DNA from: Silene conica
Lineage: Eukaryota; Streptophyta; Magnoliopsida; Caryophyllales; Caryophyllaceae
Direction: 5' to 3'
Length of the DNA: 64,000 bases
Assembly (NCBI GenBank): GCA_029255685.2
Contig: CM055318.2
Span: forward strand, 7,631,001-7,695,000
The translations under genes and the position numbers were made by a program. Position 1 is the stretch's first letter; each line of letters opens with the position of its first letter. The notes under the pieces are model-generated. The model was not told the DNA's origin, made no database searches, and saw only the letters and a program-made list of their open reading frames with translations. Of this stretch, positions 38,101-49,727 are shown piece by piece.

Positions 38101-41100
38101 TGTTAGTGTAGCTCCAGGTTGCACTTTTGACATTTATTTCAATCCCAGTCTCGTTGTCATCATGAATTTCATGATTAAACAGCAGGGATAGAAGGAAATC
38201 TGAATCATCTGGCCCAAATTTTCGAATGACTTGTCTGTTATGTGCATCACCGGTGTTCCCTTAACAGGTCCAGATAAAATTGTATACCCTGTATTGTCTC
38301 GGGCGGTTATATCTCTATCATGTTGTGCACCGCCATGTCAAGAAAAAGGGAATTTTTAATCATTTTGGCCTAGATTTAAATTACTTGTCAGTTGTGTGGC
38401 ATCGTCTGTGCTCCATTGACCAATCCAGATGAAACTGCTTTTCTTGCATTCTAGTCTTGGCGGTTATATCACCGTAACGCTGTGTACCACTATATTCAGT
38501 AATTGATTTGTTTTTTATGCAGCCCAGGATTTATGTGGCTCGAGGCATGCATGAAAGCCAGTTTTCTCTTATAAAGTGAGTCCGAGATACATTTGTTTAG
38601 TAGCTTGATTGATTTTCGTTATTGCGTCCTGTCATGCTATTGCTAACCAACTTTTGCTTCAGGTATACCGTGTTTTGGTTACTGTTGCTAGCATCAAAGC
38701 TTGCATTCAGCTTTTTTGTAATGGTACAGTTTTTTCTCCTGAAACATGTTTATATGGAAGTTCGAGGTTCTTTTTACACTCAAAAGCCTGTTATCTTTTC
38801 CCAGATAAGACCCTTGGTGAAGCCAACGAAGGATATAATGAGCATCAATAAAGTTAAATACAAGTGGCACGAATTTTTCCCACAGGGTATTCAGTTGTTC
38901 ATATAGATGCATTCTTGTTAACACGTCTCATTATATGTACTGATGTTTAGCTTGTTAATGCAGCTCGAAACAATTATGGTGCAGTGGCCTCACTTTGGGC
39001 TCCAGTTATCATGGTATGTCGTAAATGATTAGGTTTTACGGCTAGACATCTTGAAATCCTTTGTTCTTAATATGCTTTCAGTCACCAGACTCTGCTTTGC
39101 AATCCTCATCCCCTTGCAAACATGCAGGTTTATTTCATGGATACTCAAATTTGGTACTCTATATTCTCCACAATATATGGTGGTTTCATAGGAGCACTTG
39201 ATCGGTTAGGAGAGGTAGTTTACTTGTTTATGAGAATTCATAGACCTTAGTTTCAACAAAATCATTTGCATGGACTCCTTTTCCCGGCGAACATGGGTTA
39301 TTAATATATTATGGGTGTTTCACATTCAACAGATACGAACCCTTATGATGCTAAGGTCAAGATTTCAGTCACTACCCGGTGCCTTCAATGACTGCCTAGT
39401 GCCTTCTGATAAGCCCAAAAAAGGCTTTTCATTGTCAAAGCGATTTGCGGAGGTCCCTGATTCTTTCCTTTTTTATTGCAAAGCCTGTTAAAGAACAAGA
39501 TCAAGTGCATTTTTATAAATAATTCCCTTCAATGATTTAGGCAAGTGCTAGCAAGAGAAGTGAAGCTGCTAAATTTGCACAGCTGTGGAACGAAATCATT
39601 TGCTGTTTTCGGGAAGAGGACCTTGTTAATGACAGGAAATGCCACTAATCTTGCCCTCTTTGTTACTTTTTATCCCTGCATAATATTATTCTTTTTAGTA
39701 AATAAATAAATATTGTTGTGGCTATGAAGAAGCAATATAGTTCATTTAATGTTAAAGCAACAAATGTTTTTTTTCCCTGCACAATATTGAACCAGATTCT
39801 ACATTATTCAGGGAGATGGATTTACTACTTGTGCCTTATTCTTCAGATCCTAGCTTAAAAATAATTCAATGGCCACCTTTCTTGCTTGCAAGCAAGGTAA
39901 GATTATTCTCTAGTCTCCGAGATTAGAAGAAACTTTCGAAGTATGTGTTGTAACGCTTTTTAATGGATTGTTCTGCTTCTGTAGATACCGATTGCATTGG
40001 ATATGGCAGTTCAATTTCGTCCGAAGGACTCCGTTCTTTGGAAGCGAATTTCTGCAGACGAATACATGAAATGTGCTGTTATTGAATGCTATGAATCTCT
40101 TAAGCAGGTGCTGAACATTATGGTTGCTGGAGAAAATGAGAAAAGGTAAAATTTGACACTTACCACTTTGTTAACGAACTAGTAATAATGCTTTATACAT
40201 GTATCTCACCAGACCAAAATATATTCGTCAATCATGGTTTTGCTGTAATTAGTTCAATCTAATAGTCTACTTTTGGTAATGCATGGTGGACTGGATCTTT
40301 TTTTCTAACTTGAAACTATTAAACTGATTTTATTTGTTTCTTTCTATGTTACTCGGACTTGGGTAGGGGTATTGGACACACTATGTATCCAATTGTCGGG
40401 TTTGCCATAGCTGTCAAGGCATCAGGACTTTGTCATAAACTTAGGATACTGATGCACAATATACATCCATACAGGGGTCATGTTTTGAAACTAGAATTTG
40501 ATTATAACTTTGAGATATTTTGAAAATGTTTGAGATATAATGCTTAAAATCTCCAAAATCATATTAAATAAATACTTTATAAAAAGTTTCTTCATCCACA
40601 TGTTAACCTCCATTTTGATCTTTGTTATTAGATGTCTTGGGTTGTTACTTGATAAGTATTGGGTTCGGAACTATGGATTTTGTATCCATATGCTTTAGTG
40701 TCATGTTTGGCCCGTTTACGGCCCTGGAAATGAAGATTCAAGTAACATAGGTTGTTTATGTTGCTGGAGTTCAGACTACATTTGGTTGCATAGTCAGAGT
40801 CAAGTTCTCCACTTGGATCAGCACTCGACTTTTTTCTTTTCTTAATTGATAGCGAGAGCTCATTACTTTGTTCTCATTTACTGTATGGGCATCTTCATGC
40901 TGTGTGGTTGTGTATGAGCGTCACACATGGTGTCCGATGGGCGTCATGGTCTTTGTGTCCTTTATTGAATAGTATGATCTCTTACTTACCAAAAAAAACT
41001 TATGATATACAATAAGATTCCTACATAATACCCTTTTTCGGTGTAAGGGTATGGGTATGTCTTAATACCGATGGGTTTCAAACTCCAGTCATGAGTATTG

Positions 41101-44100
41101 CCATTCTCAAGCTAAGTGTAGCTGACATCAGCCCTAAAATATTACCCATATACTTCACTACTGTAACTTGCATTTAATAAGCGATGGCTCATTTGGAGTA
41201 TAGTGCAAATTGTTTGCTGGCCAGGTTAGTAGTTGTTTCTATTTCATGGTTATCTTTAATTCTTTACAGGATAATCTCCAACATTGTGAAAGAAGTAGAG
41301 ACGAATATATCCAAGAATACACTCCTTACAAATTTCAGAATGAGCGCTTTGCCTATTCTTTACTTGAAGTTTGTGGAACTGGTTGGATACCTGGTGAGTA
41401 ATAAACAGCTGTATGATAATATTTGTACATATAATTCTTCAATTCATCTACTCAAACTAAAACTATTATTGCCATATTTAAGAGAGAGGGGAACTCTTCC
41501 AAACGAGACTCTGTAGTGTTGCTATTGCAAGACATGCTGGAAGTTGTTACACGTGACATGATGGTGAATGAAATTCGGTATGTGACTTGTTCTTCTTCTG
41601 TACGTTACATATATTATATTCTTGAAAGCGTACAATGTCTATATTTATATCATAATCTGGTAAAACTAATGTAAATTTACTGTCACATTCAGTGAATTGG
41701 TGGAACTTGGGAGCAGCGGTAAGGTTGGAAATCAACTTTTTGCTTCTATAGTATTTCCACCAAAGGTTACGCCACAATGGGAAGAGCAGGTATAATTGCA
41801 TTGTTTAAATCCTTTTAAATCATTGAGTTTTTGCAAATGAATACGAGACCATAAAAAATTATGCCTTTTCCAGATACGTCGTCTCTATCTACTTTTAACA
41901 GTCAAGGAATCTGCCATGGATGTTCCAACTAACCTTGAAGCACGAAGAAGGATGTCGTTTTTCACAAACTCATTGTTCATGAACATGCCACGTGCTCCCA
42001 AAGTTCGTAAGATGCTTTCATTCAGGTAAGTCTGGACTTTAAGAACTCGTGTGTCTTCTGATTTATCAAATATTGTCTATTGTAATTCATAGCTGTTTAG
42101 AGGGTTGCTCAAGCAGAAATAGTTTCATATAAATTTATCTGCCATCAAATGTTGATAGCATACTTTGCTGTGAATTGTTGGTGGACTCTTACCCTTTTTA
42201 CCTTCAAACTCCGCAGTGTCCTTACTCCTTACTACAGCGAGGAGACATTATACTCTAGAAATGACCTTGAAATGGAAAATGAAGATGGTATTTCAGTTAT
42301 ATACTACTTGCAGAAGATCTTTCCAGGTTCCATATTACAGAGTTCGATTTAAAGTTCCCATAAGTTTTCAATTTAACAGAGCAATATTTGAGGTTTGTGC
42401 TTATCCTTTTTAGATGAATGGAATAACTTTCTGGAAAGAAATAATTGCAAGGAAGAGGGCGATGTTTGGGGAAGTGATGAGAACATTTTACAGCTTCGCC
42501 ATTGGGTTTCGCTAAGAGGACAAACTCTCTGCAGAACAGGTGGGTGCTACTAATTATTAGTACATGTGAAGATTCATATAATTATATTTAAGTGCACTGG
42601 CATCTGACTAAGTGAAATTTACACGTTCAGTTCGAGGGATGATGTACTATCGAAGGGCATTGAAACTCCAGGCTTTTCTCGACATGGCCAATGAAGAGGG
42701 TAAGTAATCGGAAACTTGTGGTGTATTTTATGTTATTTATACCCTAATTGGTTTGATATTTCACGTGACTGATAACTGGTGGCTGTAGCATTATATTTTT
42801 TCATATGACAACTTTATGTAAAAACAGAAAGAGGTTGGATGTTGGCCAAGTGGGTGCCTAAAGGGATATGATCTTTTCCAGCTTGGTCTAGAGTACGTAT
42901 AACTTCCTTGGTTTTATACAAGGGCTTGCTAGAGACTCGATTGTATGTATGGTCTAGAAGAACTGTACAAAATTACCACAAGGTCCACAAGTCAATAACA
43001 ATGAAATGACATTTCATTGTATGTACTATGGGTCACCATCTCTGTAGTACATACTGGTTGAGGGCTTTAGATATATAGTTATGTTATATTTATTTGCCGA
43101 AGAGCTTAAAGATTTAAAAAGATTAAGGCTATAATTAGGGGCGGTTTGCAATAGTTTACGTTTCCTGTGTACGTATGTTTTGTCTGATGGAGAATGAATG
43201 TGGAAGTGTGGGTCTCCCTTAGCCTAGTTGCATTTACTTGCATAGAAAACGATCAAAAGCAAACGTAGATTATAATTTTCGGTTAAATATGTCAATGGTG
43301 GACTGTTTTGGGTTGTGTTTCAGAGATACTAGAGGGTTATAAAGCAGTCACGGCTCCAATAGAAGAAGAGAAGAGAAGTCAGCGATCCCTTTATGCGCAG
43401 CTGGAAGCTGTTGCTGACATGAAATTCACATATGTGGCAACATGTCAGAACTACGGTAATCAGAAGCGAACTGGAGATCGCCGTGCTACAGACATTCTGA
43501 ATTTGATGGTCAAGTAAGCGTTATATAGACAGATGTAATCTGAACTTTCGAGCACAGTCTGGCATTATAAAGATACGCTAACGATGTTTCTTCTTCAGTT
43601 ATCCATCTTTGCGTGTGGCATATGTTGATGAAGTTGAAGAAAGAGATGGTACTGGGAATGTCCATAAGGTGTATTACTCCGTACTGGTCAAAGCTGTTGA
43701 CAATCTCGATCAGGTAAGAATGCCTCATTGTTACATATGTCTGCAACTCTGCGGGCTGTCCCGTGTAAAAACCATCACTGTTATTTAAATTCAGTATTTC
43801 GAGCTGTAAGAAAAGGCACTCACAGTGCTCTAATTCTTCCTAAAGGAAATTTACCGCATCAAGTTGCCCGGACCTGCAAAGGTAGGGGAAGGGAAGCCTG
43901 AAAACCAGAACCATGCCTTAGTTTTTACAAGAGGAGAAGCCCTTCAAGCGATAGACATGAACCAGGCAAGTGCTTTTATTTGTCTAATCTGCTGTGCAAT
44001 GACGACGTGGACATTTGGTAAAATGTGAGTTTCTCACAGGACAATTACTTAGAAGAAGCTCTTAAAATGCGTAACCTCTTGGAAGAATTTAAGGAAGATC

Positions 44101-47100
44101 ATGGAGTGCGTCCTCCTACTATTCTTGGTGTCCGTGAGCATATCTTCACAGGAAGGTAATTTGTTATATCTAGTTATTGCAAGTTGGTGCAATCTCAATC
44201 ATCTTGTAAGAACTTGACCGATGACAAGATATTGTATTTTTTTCCTTGCAGTGTTTCGTCTTTGGCTTGGTTTATGTCAAATCAGGAGACAAGCTTTGTT
44301 ACGATTGGTCAAAGAGTTCTTGCAAGGCCATTGAAGTACGGAACTGAATTTCGAAATCAATACAGAACATACACAATTAGAATAGGAAATTCTGACATAT
44401 TGGTTTTAAATATCTGCCGTGACACCAATATACGACCGAGTTATAAAGGTTTTGGAGGTCACCACAACCGCATTTGAGGCGATATTGACCTTGTTTAACG
44501 AGGTTAGGGCATTAGGCCACAATAACCGATATCATGAGTGTGACTGAAGCTGATATTTAACACTATTATTACGTAATATACAAACATATAATCTGATTCA
44601 TTTTTCTGAATCATAATAAACATTAAAGAAATCAATCATGCAGAGTGAACCCTTTTGGCAAAGGATATAATCAAATAACATAGCGAGAGATTAAAGCCAA
44701 ATTTCAGCTATCCTAGTGCTAGACCTTTGTACCATTGTGTTTATTTTGCTACTGCTTCTGGTCTCTCAAATTCTCCAACTTTGTAAAAATTGCCAGGGTC
44801 CGCTTCCATTACGGTCACCCAGATGTGTTTGATAGAATATTCCACATCACCCGTGGTGGTATGAGTAAGGCATCCCGTGGAATTAATTTAAGTGAGGACA
44901 TCTTTGCAGGTATGATCAAACAAAACTCTGTTCTTCTGTATTCACCCTGTTTTGTCTGCCCTTTTGTCGGTATTCCACTGTATGAAGGATTTGACTAGTT
45001 GGTAACATGAGACAGCTGCTAGCCTTTATATTGGTAACACCCAGTTTTGCTCATTATTACCTTATGCTGTAGGATTCAACTCTACGTTAAGGCGTGGAAA
45101 TGTTACTCACCATGAGTATATCCAAGTAGGAAAGGGACGAGATGTTGGTCTCAACCAAATCTCATTGTTTGAAGCAAAAGTAGCCTGTGGTAATGGAGAG
45201 CAAACCCTCAGTCGAGATGTGTACAGATTAGGTCATCGCTTCGATTTTTTCCGCATGCTTTCCTGTTACTTCACAACAGTTGGATTTTATGTCAGTTCCA
45301 TGGTAATCTCCTTTTTGCTGGCATCTTTTCATTTAAATTATTGTACAGAGAAGATACCCTGCAGGATTATTTTTGTTGACTCTCAGTTCTTCGTCAGTAA
45401 AGTTTGTCTTTTTTTTTTGTTTGCTTTACTAAAGCATCTTTGATTGTGATCTTGCAGATGGTTGTCCTTACGGCATATGCTTTTTTGTACGGAAGGCTGT
45501 ATTTATGTTTGAGCGGTTTAGAGGAGTCGATTGTTAGATTTGCTCGGGCGAAGGGAGAAACTGCCTTGAAGGCAGCTATGGCTTCAGAGTCTGTAGTACA
45601 ATTAGGGCTTCTCATGGCCTTGCCTATGATCATGGAGATTGGACTAGAAAGGGGGTTCAGAACTGCATTGGGTGAAATGATCATCATGAATTTACAACTG
45701 GCAGCCGTGTTCTTCACATTTTCGCTTGGGACAAAAGTACATTATTACGGTCGTACCATCTTACACGGAGGAGCCAAGTACAGAGCTACGGGCCGTGGAT
45801 TCGTCGTTCGACATGAAAAATTTGCAGAAAATTATCGAATGTACTCTAGAAGTCATTTCACGAAAGGACTAGAACTTATGATGTTGCTCATAGTATATCA
45901 CGCGTATGGCACAGCAGCCGCTGGGTCGGCAGCCTATTTACTACTTACTGGGTCGATGTGGTTCCTAGTCATTTCATGGTTATTTGCTCCCTTTATATTT
46001 AATCCTTCTGGTTTCGAGTGGCAGAAGATTGTAGATGATTGGGATGACTGGACGAAATGGATAAGTAGTCATGGCGGTATTGGTGTCCCAGCAACCAAAA
46101 GCTGGGAATCATGGTGGGATGAGGAGCAAGAGCACTTGTTATACACTGGTTTTTCTGGACGTTTCTGGGAGATTGTTCTTTCTCTGAGGTTTTTTCTATA
46201 CCAATACGGTGTGGTGTATCATTTACACGTGGCTAATGGAGATACTAGTATAATGGTATGAGCGCCATCACAAAACTTCTCAAACTCGTGTCTTTTCTGC
46301 TTTGGATCTTGCTTACACAATTTTCTACTCGTAGTACCCCGTGTTTTTTTCAATTTTTGTCATATTCATGTACCCTCGGTTTCTAAACCCTAAACCCTAA
46401 ACCCTAAACTCAATTAATCTGCATGTTTCAATTTTATGTCTAGGCACTTTAAATGGATTACTCAGCAATACTTTGATTTCGTTAATTGGCAGGTTTACGC
46501 TTTGTCATGGCTTGTTATAGTTGCAGTGGTGGTCATTCTAAAGGTAGAAGCTCATTACATCAATTCTGTAAGTTGCCTTAGATAATCTTTGACAGAATGA
46601 ATACTGACACCTTGAGTTTGGCATTGTGTTTGCAGATTGTGTCCATGGGTCGAAAGAAGTTCAGTGCAGATTACCAACTAATGTTCAGACTATTGAAGCT
46701 TTTCCTTTTCATTGGTTTTGTGGTCACTCTTGTTATCTTCTTCGTATTCCTTAATCTGACAGTCGGAGACATATTTGTGTGTTTATTGGCCTTCATGCCT
46801 ACAGGATGGGCTCTTTTATCGGTACACACACCCTCCCTCTCTCTCCTCCCCCCTCCTCTCACGCTCACTCTCTCACGTACGCACACGCGCGCACACACAC
46901 ACACACGCATCTAAACTTGTCCCGTGTCCGTGTCCGTGTCCGTTTTGGTGCTACCTAGCTGTCATGTCTTCATGCACCTAAATATGCATATTTTTTTTAG
47001 TTAGATGGGTTGGTCTCACTTTGGCTAATTTCAGACCGTCTCTGAGGAGACTAGCTGTAGAAACGGTATTAATAACTAAAGTATTCCGTTTCTCATAGAT

Positions 47101-47355
47101 GAACAATTCCGTATATATTTACAGATAACAATAGCATGCAAGCCATTTGTGAAGGGGTTGAAAATGTGGAGCTCAGTGAAAGCTTTAGCTAGAGGCTACG
47201 ATTACATCATGGGCATCGTAATTTTCACGCCAGTGGCCATTATGGCATGGTTCCCCTTCATCTCAGAGTTCCAGACTCGCTTGCTCTTCAACCAAGCTTT
47301 CAGCAGAGGTCTTCAAATTCAGCGGATTTTGGCTGGTGGAAAGAAGCATAAGTAA
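32109..47355 (+). CDS. CALS5: Callose synthase 5 (1,3-beta-glucan synthase), complete gene
   Basis: Plasma-membrane UDP-glucose-dependent callose synthase. The 1908-residue product follows Arabidopsis CALS5/GSL2 (1923 residues, from memory) end to end, from [10 protein letters not shown] to [15 protein letters not shown]. In Arabidopsis CALS5 makes callose around meiocytes and microspores for exine patterning. Layout: cytosolic N-terminus with Vta1-like and FKS1-like domains (1-492), first membrane cluster (493-753), large catalytic loop (to about 1487), second membrane cluster; [11 protein letters not shown] lies in exon 38. Exons: 32109-32292, 32408-32508, 32871-33089, 33678-33788, 34389-34517, 34634-34726, 34896-34987, 35103-35229, 35323-35460, 35600-35676, 35774-35852, 35933-36058, 36167-36281, 37191-37525, 38523-38575, 38663-38723, 38805-38886, 38964-39013, 39128-39214, 39333-39452, 39541-39635, 39812-39896, 39985-40145, 41270-41393, 41483-41577, 41693-41789, 41874-42025, 42217-42326, 42414-42539, 42631-42699, 43324-43513, 43599-43713, 43846-43965, 44040-44155, 44252-44335, 44797-44909, 45073-45302, 45458-46255, 46493-46543, 46636-46821, 47125-47355. 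All join in phase. Odd: intron 21 has a GA donor, intron 33 a GC donor. No disabling change is seen. Confidence 0.95.
33100..33660. repeat. Tandemly duplicated SINE-like segment in CALS5 intron 3
   Basis: Intron 3 consists of two full copies and one shortened copy of a roughly 220-bp unit; each ends in a GGAAATTGAGGT- or GGAAATTTGGGG-type junction. Two copies contain the phrase TATCCGACCCC or CATCCGACCCC, followed by a TTGTTGTTG-type tail, as in Au/TS-type plant SINEs. The duplication lengthens the intron without touching the splice sites. Confidence 0.6.
39636..39811 (+). other. CALS5 intron 21 with a GA-AG boundary
   Basis: The flanking exons must end at 39635 ([10 protein letters not shown], last codon split AG|G) and resume at 39812 (EMDLLLVPY) to keep the frame and match the family. 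The intron then begins GAAATG rather than GT. No GT, GC or AT donor nearby preserves both frame and sequence. The acceptor TATTCAG is normal. Confidence 0.7.
43966..44039 (+). other. CALS5 intron 33 with a GC-AG boundary
   Basis: Exon 33 ends ATGAACCAG and the intron opens GCAAGTGC, the classic GC-AG minor donor context with a strong CAG exon end. The acceptor is TTCTCACAG at 44039. The join gives [11 protein letters not shown], as expected for the family. Confidence 0.85.
46384..46409. repeat. Interstitial plant telomere repeat in CALS5 intron 38
   Basis: Three perfect TAAACCC units plus a partial fourth (TAAAC) stand in the intron between exons 38 and 39. This is the Arabidopsis-type telomere sequence. 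It is short and may equally be a telobox-like transcription-factor motif or a repair scar. Confidence 0.85.
46822..46912. repeat. CT/CA microsatellite in CALS5 intron 40
   Basis: Pyrimidine-rich CTCTCT and CCTCC runs pass into a CACACACACA tract immediately after the donor of exon 40. It is simple sequence, probably variable in length between individuals. Confidence 0.85.
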
Positions 47356-47520
47356 CCACACAGACTCTGAATTCTCTGCTCATCACCTCGGGTTCTGAAT
47401 TATCGACTGTTATGCAATTGGCATTGGCATTGGCTTGGCAAGATGATAATGTTGATGAATGATGCACATAAGCTGTTTTTAGAACACCATCTTTTACAAA
47501 GAATTGTATTGGCAGTCAAC

Positions 47521-47702
47521 AACTGTGATTGCAAGATGATACTGTTGTATTATTTTGTGGTCGACGGTGCTGACGGCTTTGGAAATAAGGTTCTGACCAT
47601 CACTGATAAATGCTGTAATAACTGGGATTGCAAGATGATGCTGTTGTATTCTTTTTTTGTGACCGGTGTTGACGGCTTTCAAAATAAGATTATGATTATG
47701 AT
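47521..47702. repeat. About 100-bp direct tandem duplication
   Basis: ACTGTGATTGCAAGATGATA at 47522 recurs as ACTGGGATTGCAAGATGATG at 47621. The similarity continues through CTGTTGTATT and TGACGGCTTT. It lies directly after the CALS5 stop codon, probably in the 3' untranslated or downstream region. Confidence 0.7.
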
Positions 47703-47954
47703 GCCATTGGTTATCGACTTATCATATTAATTATCGTACTAGTTAACTTAGCTGACATCTAGAAACAAAATTCACATTGTGATTGTGAATTTTGTGGCTC
47801 TAGTTCGAAATACTAGGCTAAAAAATTCAGCAATTAATAACAAAATACTACTAACAGGAAACAAAAAGACAAATTATACTTTTAAAACCAACAAGACATC
47901 ACTATCAAAGAGCTTTGGAATATTCTTCAAATGTTCTTCCATGTAACCTAAGGC

Positions 47955-48177
47955 AAATTCTTATTTCCGACACGTTTTCCCGTCTGAAATAGACGGATTT
48001 ACTGTAGCCATTTTTACAATAAAATGTTACAATTTTTTTGATAAAATATTACCATTATCTTCATGGTGATGAGTGATGAATTTGTAATATAACGTTTTAT
48101 TATTAAATGGTTACATTTTATTAAAAAGATGGTGATATTTGGTCCGTCTTATTTTGGTTGATCTGAAGCAAGAATTT
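47955..48177. mobile_element. Foldback MITE
   Basis: The left end AAATTCTTATTTCCGA and the right end TCTGAAGCAAGAATTT are inverted copies with about three mismatches in 16 bp. Further inside, CGTCTGAAATAGACGG and GTCCGTCTTATTTT continue the theme, and AAAATGTTAC/GTTACATTTT lies near the centre. The 223-bp element is non-coding. Confidence 0.6.
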
Positions 48178-48656
48178 CTGGTCACCTAATCTAATCTAAT
48201 CTAATCTTATTGTATTTTTCTAGTTATTGTTAGTTGTCATTTGTCAATAATCAATCATTCAATCTAATTCTCGAATTATAAATATTATTCTCTCGTTTTG
48301 AATAGAGCTTTTATTTTGACAAGAATCAAGGCAACTATTTGTTAAAACGACCTAAACGCATAGTCTGTAACATTGCGGGCTAGCCTGGCCCACACTGGCC
48401 CGACCCATGCCATCGGGCCAACAAATTCCCAACCCATTGGCCCGCTTCTCTAGCCCACTCCCCAAGTTGGGCCGGGCTTGGAATCCCCCATCCATTGCCC
48501 ACATCACCCAGCTCGCCTAAACCCACACACCCTTAGCTCGTGTTGTGGACTTCGGCTCCCTCCCCACCAGCCCGGCAGACCCGGCCCAATGCCCAACTCT
48601 ACTTTATACGTAGTAACTACATTGACGATTTAGAAAAGACGTTTATTTTTCTTTTA

Positions 48657-48822
48657 GATTAATATTACAGTGACGAGTATTATCCATTTTAAGTATAAGA
48701 CGGGTCGAATATTATCAGGTGGGTGTAACAAAGACAAAAAAATAGTCATTTTCTAGGCGACAAGTGGGATGATTTGGTATATATTCGACCCGTTTTACGC
48801 CTAAGACGGATGATGACGGTTT
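48657..48822. mobile_element. Foldback MITE of the GACGGGTC type
   Basis: The left end TTAAGTATAAGACGGGTCGA is matched in inverted orientation by TCGACCCGTTTTACGCCTAA on the right. The arms are about 25-30 bp long. Exact ends and a target duplication are uncertain. Confidence 0.5.
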
Positions 48823-49304
48823 AAAATGAGAATTTGTCTTACTGGTACGGAGTTCGACCCGTCAAACAAGACTGACTAATTACTGTCTTACTGAGTACGG
48901 AGTATTTGTTAAGAAATAAAGGTGGACATGAATTTATAAACTTTATTTTCCTAACAACAGCCAAACCCAAAAAACTCTTAAATTAATATAAATGACCTGT
49001 CAAAAGAAAAAAAAAATCAGATGACGTGTACGTAGCAGTCAGTCCTGCCAACTGGCACTCATTGATTAGTGGTTAAATCACAATAACGTGGGTCCCATAT
49101 GCCACCAAAACTCAAATACACACATTAATTCACACACAAACGAAACTTCTCCAAAATCTGTCAACAAAAAATCAACTTCTCTCTCTGTCTTATTTCTTCC
49201 ACAAATTTTCATCAGTTTTCCATTCAATTAGGGTACGAAAAACTGGTCTCTCAATAAATCAGTGAGACGGTCTCGCAACGGAAACTTTAATTTGCAGGGG
49301 TTAT

Positions 49305-49727
49305 ATGTCAAGAAGATTCAAAGCCAATGTAGACGATATCGATTATAAAGAAGAAGACGACGATGACAAGAAAAAGAAGGAAAGAAGAAGATGGATTTTT
49401 GGTGGGTGCGGTTACAAAAGAGGCAAGAAAATGTACAGTCAAAGATTTATGTCTTTTAATTCTTCTGTGAATAATGCAGAATCTCAGGATGCTAGTCCAT
49501 TCGATAATAATAGTAATAGTAATAGTAATAATAGTAGTGGTAATGGTGAAAAAAGTGGGAAATTTTATTGTTGTTTGTGTATGTGTTTGTCAAACTCTAA
49601 AAATTTGGGATTTGATGAATGTGATCCTGATGATCCTGATGTTAATTATCAGTCTCTTAAGGGTTTGATTGAGAATAATGATTTTTATTCGAAACAATGT
49701 AATGTTCATATTGGTGAGGATGATTAA
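49305..49727 (+). CDS. Small uncharacterised acidic, Asn-rich protein
   Basis: A single uninterrupted frame of 140 codons. It has a charged N-terminus (DDIDYKEEDDDDKKKKERRR), a short WIFGGCGYKRGKK segment, a central Asn/Ser run, a Cys-rich FYCCLCMCLS segment and an acidic tail with DPDDPDVNYQSLKGL. There is no signal peptide or clear membrane span. It is preceded by a pyrimidine-rich leader and a possible 5'-UTR intron (donor near 49231, acceptor at 49298), which supports it as a real gene rather than a chance frame. I do not recognise a family. The cysteine pairs could bind metal or be palmitoylated, but this is speculation. It lies about 1.9 kb downstream of CALS5 on the same strand. Confidence 0.6.
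   Translation: MSRRFKANVDDIDYKEEDDDDKKKKERRRWIFGGCGYKRGKKMYSQRFMSFNSSVNNAESQDASPFDNNSNSNSNNSSGNGEKSGKFYCCLCMCLSNSKNLGFDECDPDDPDVNYQSLKGLIENNDFYSKQCNVHIGEDD

Larger units (their letters stand above)
47356..49304. other. Intergenic region downstream of CALS5
   Basis: It contains a tandem duplication (47521-47702), two foldback MITEs (47955-48177, 48657-48822) and a GC-richer stretch full of GCCCGGCC and GGCCCGA words (about 48370-48600). The last about 150 bases (49150-49300) look like the leader of the next gene, with a possible 5'-UTR intron ending at the TTTGCAG near 49298. Confidence 0.55.
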
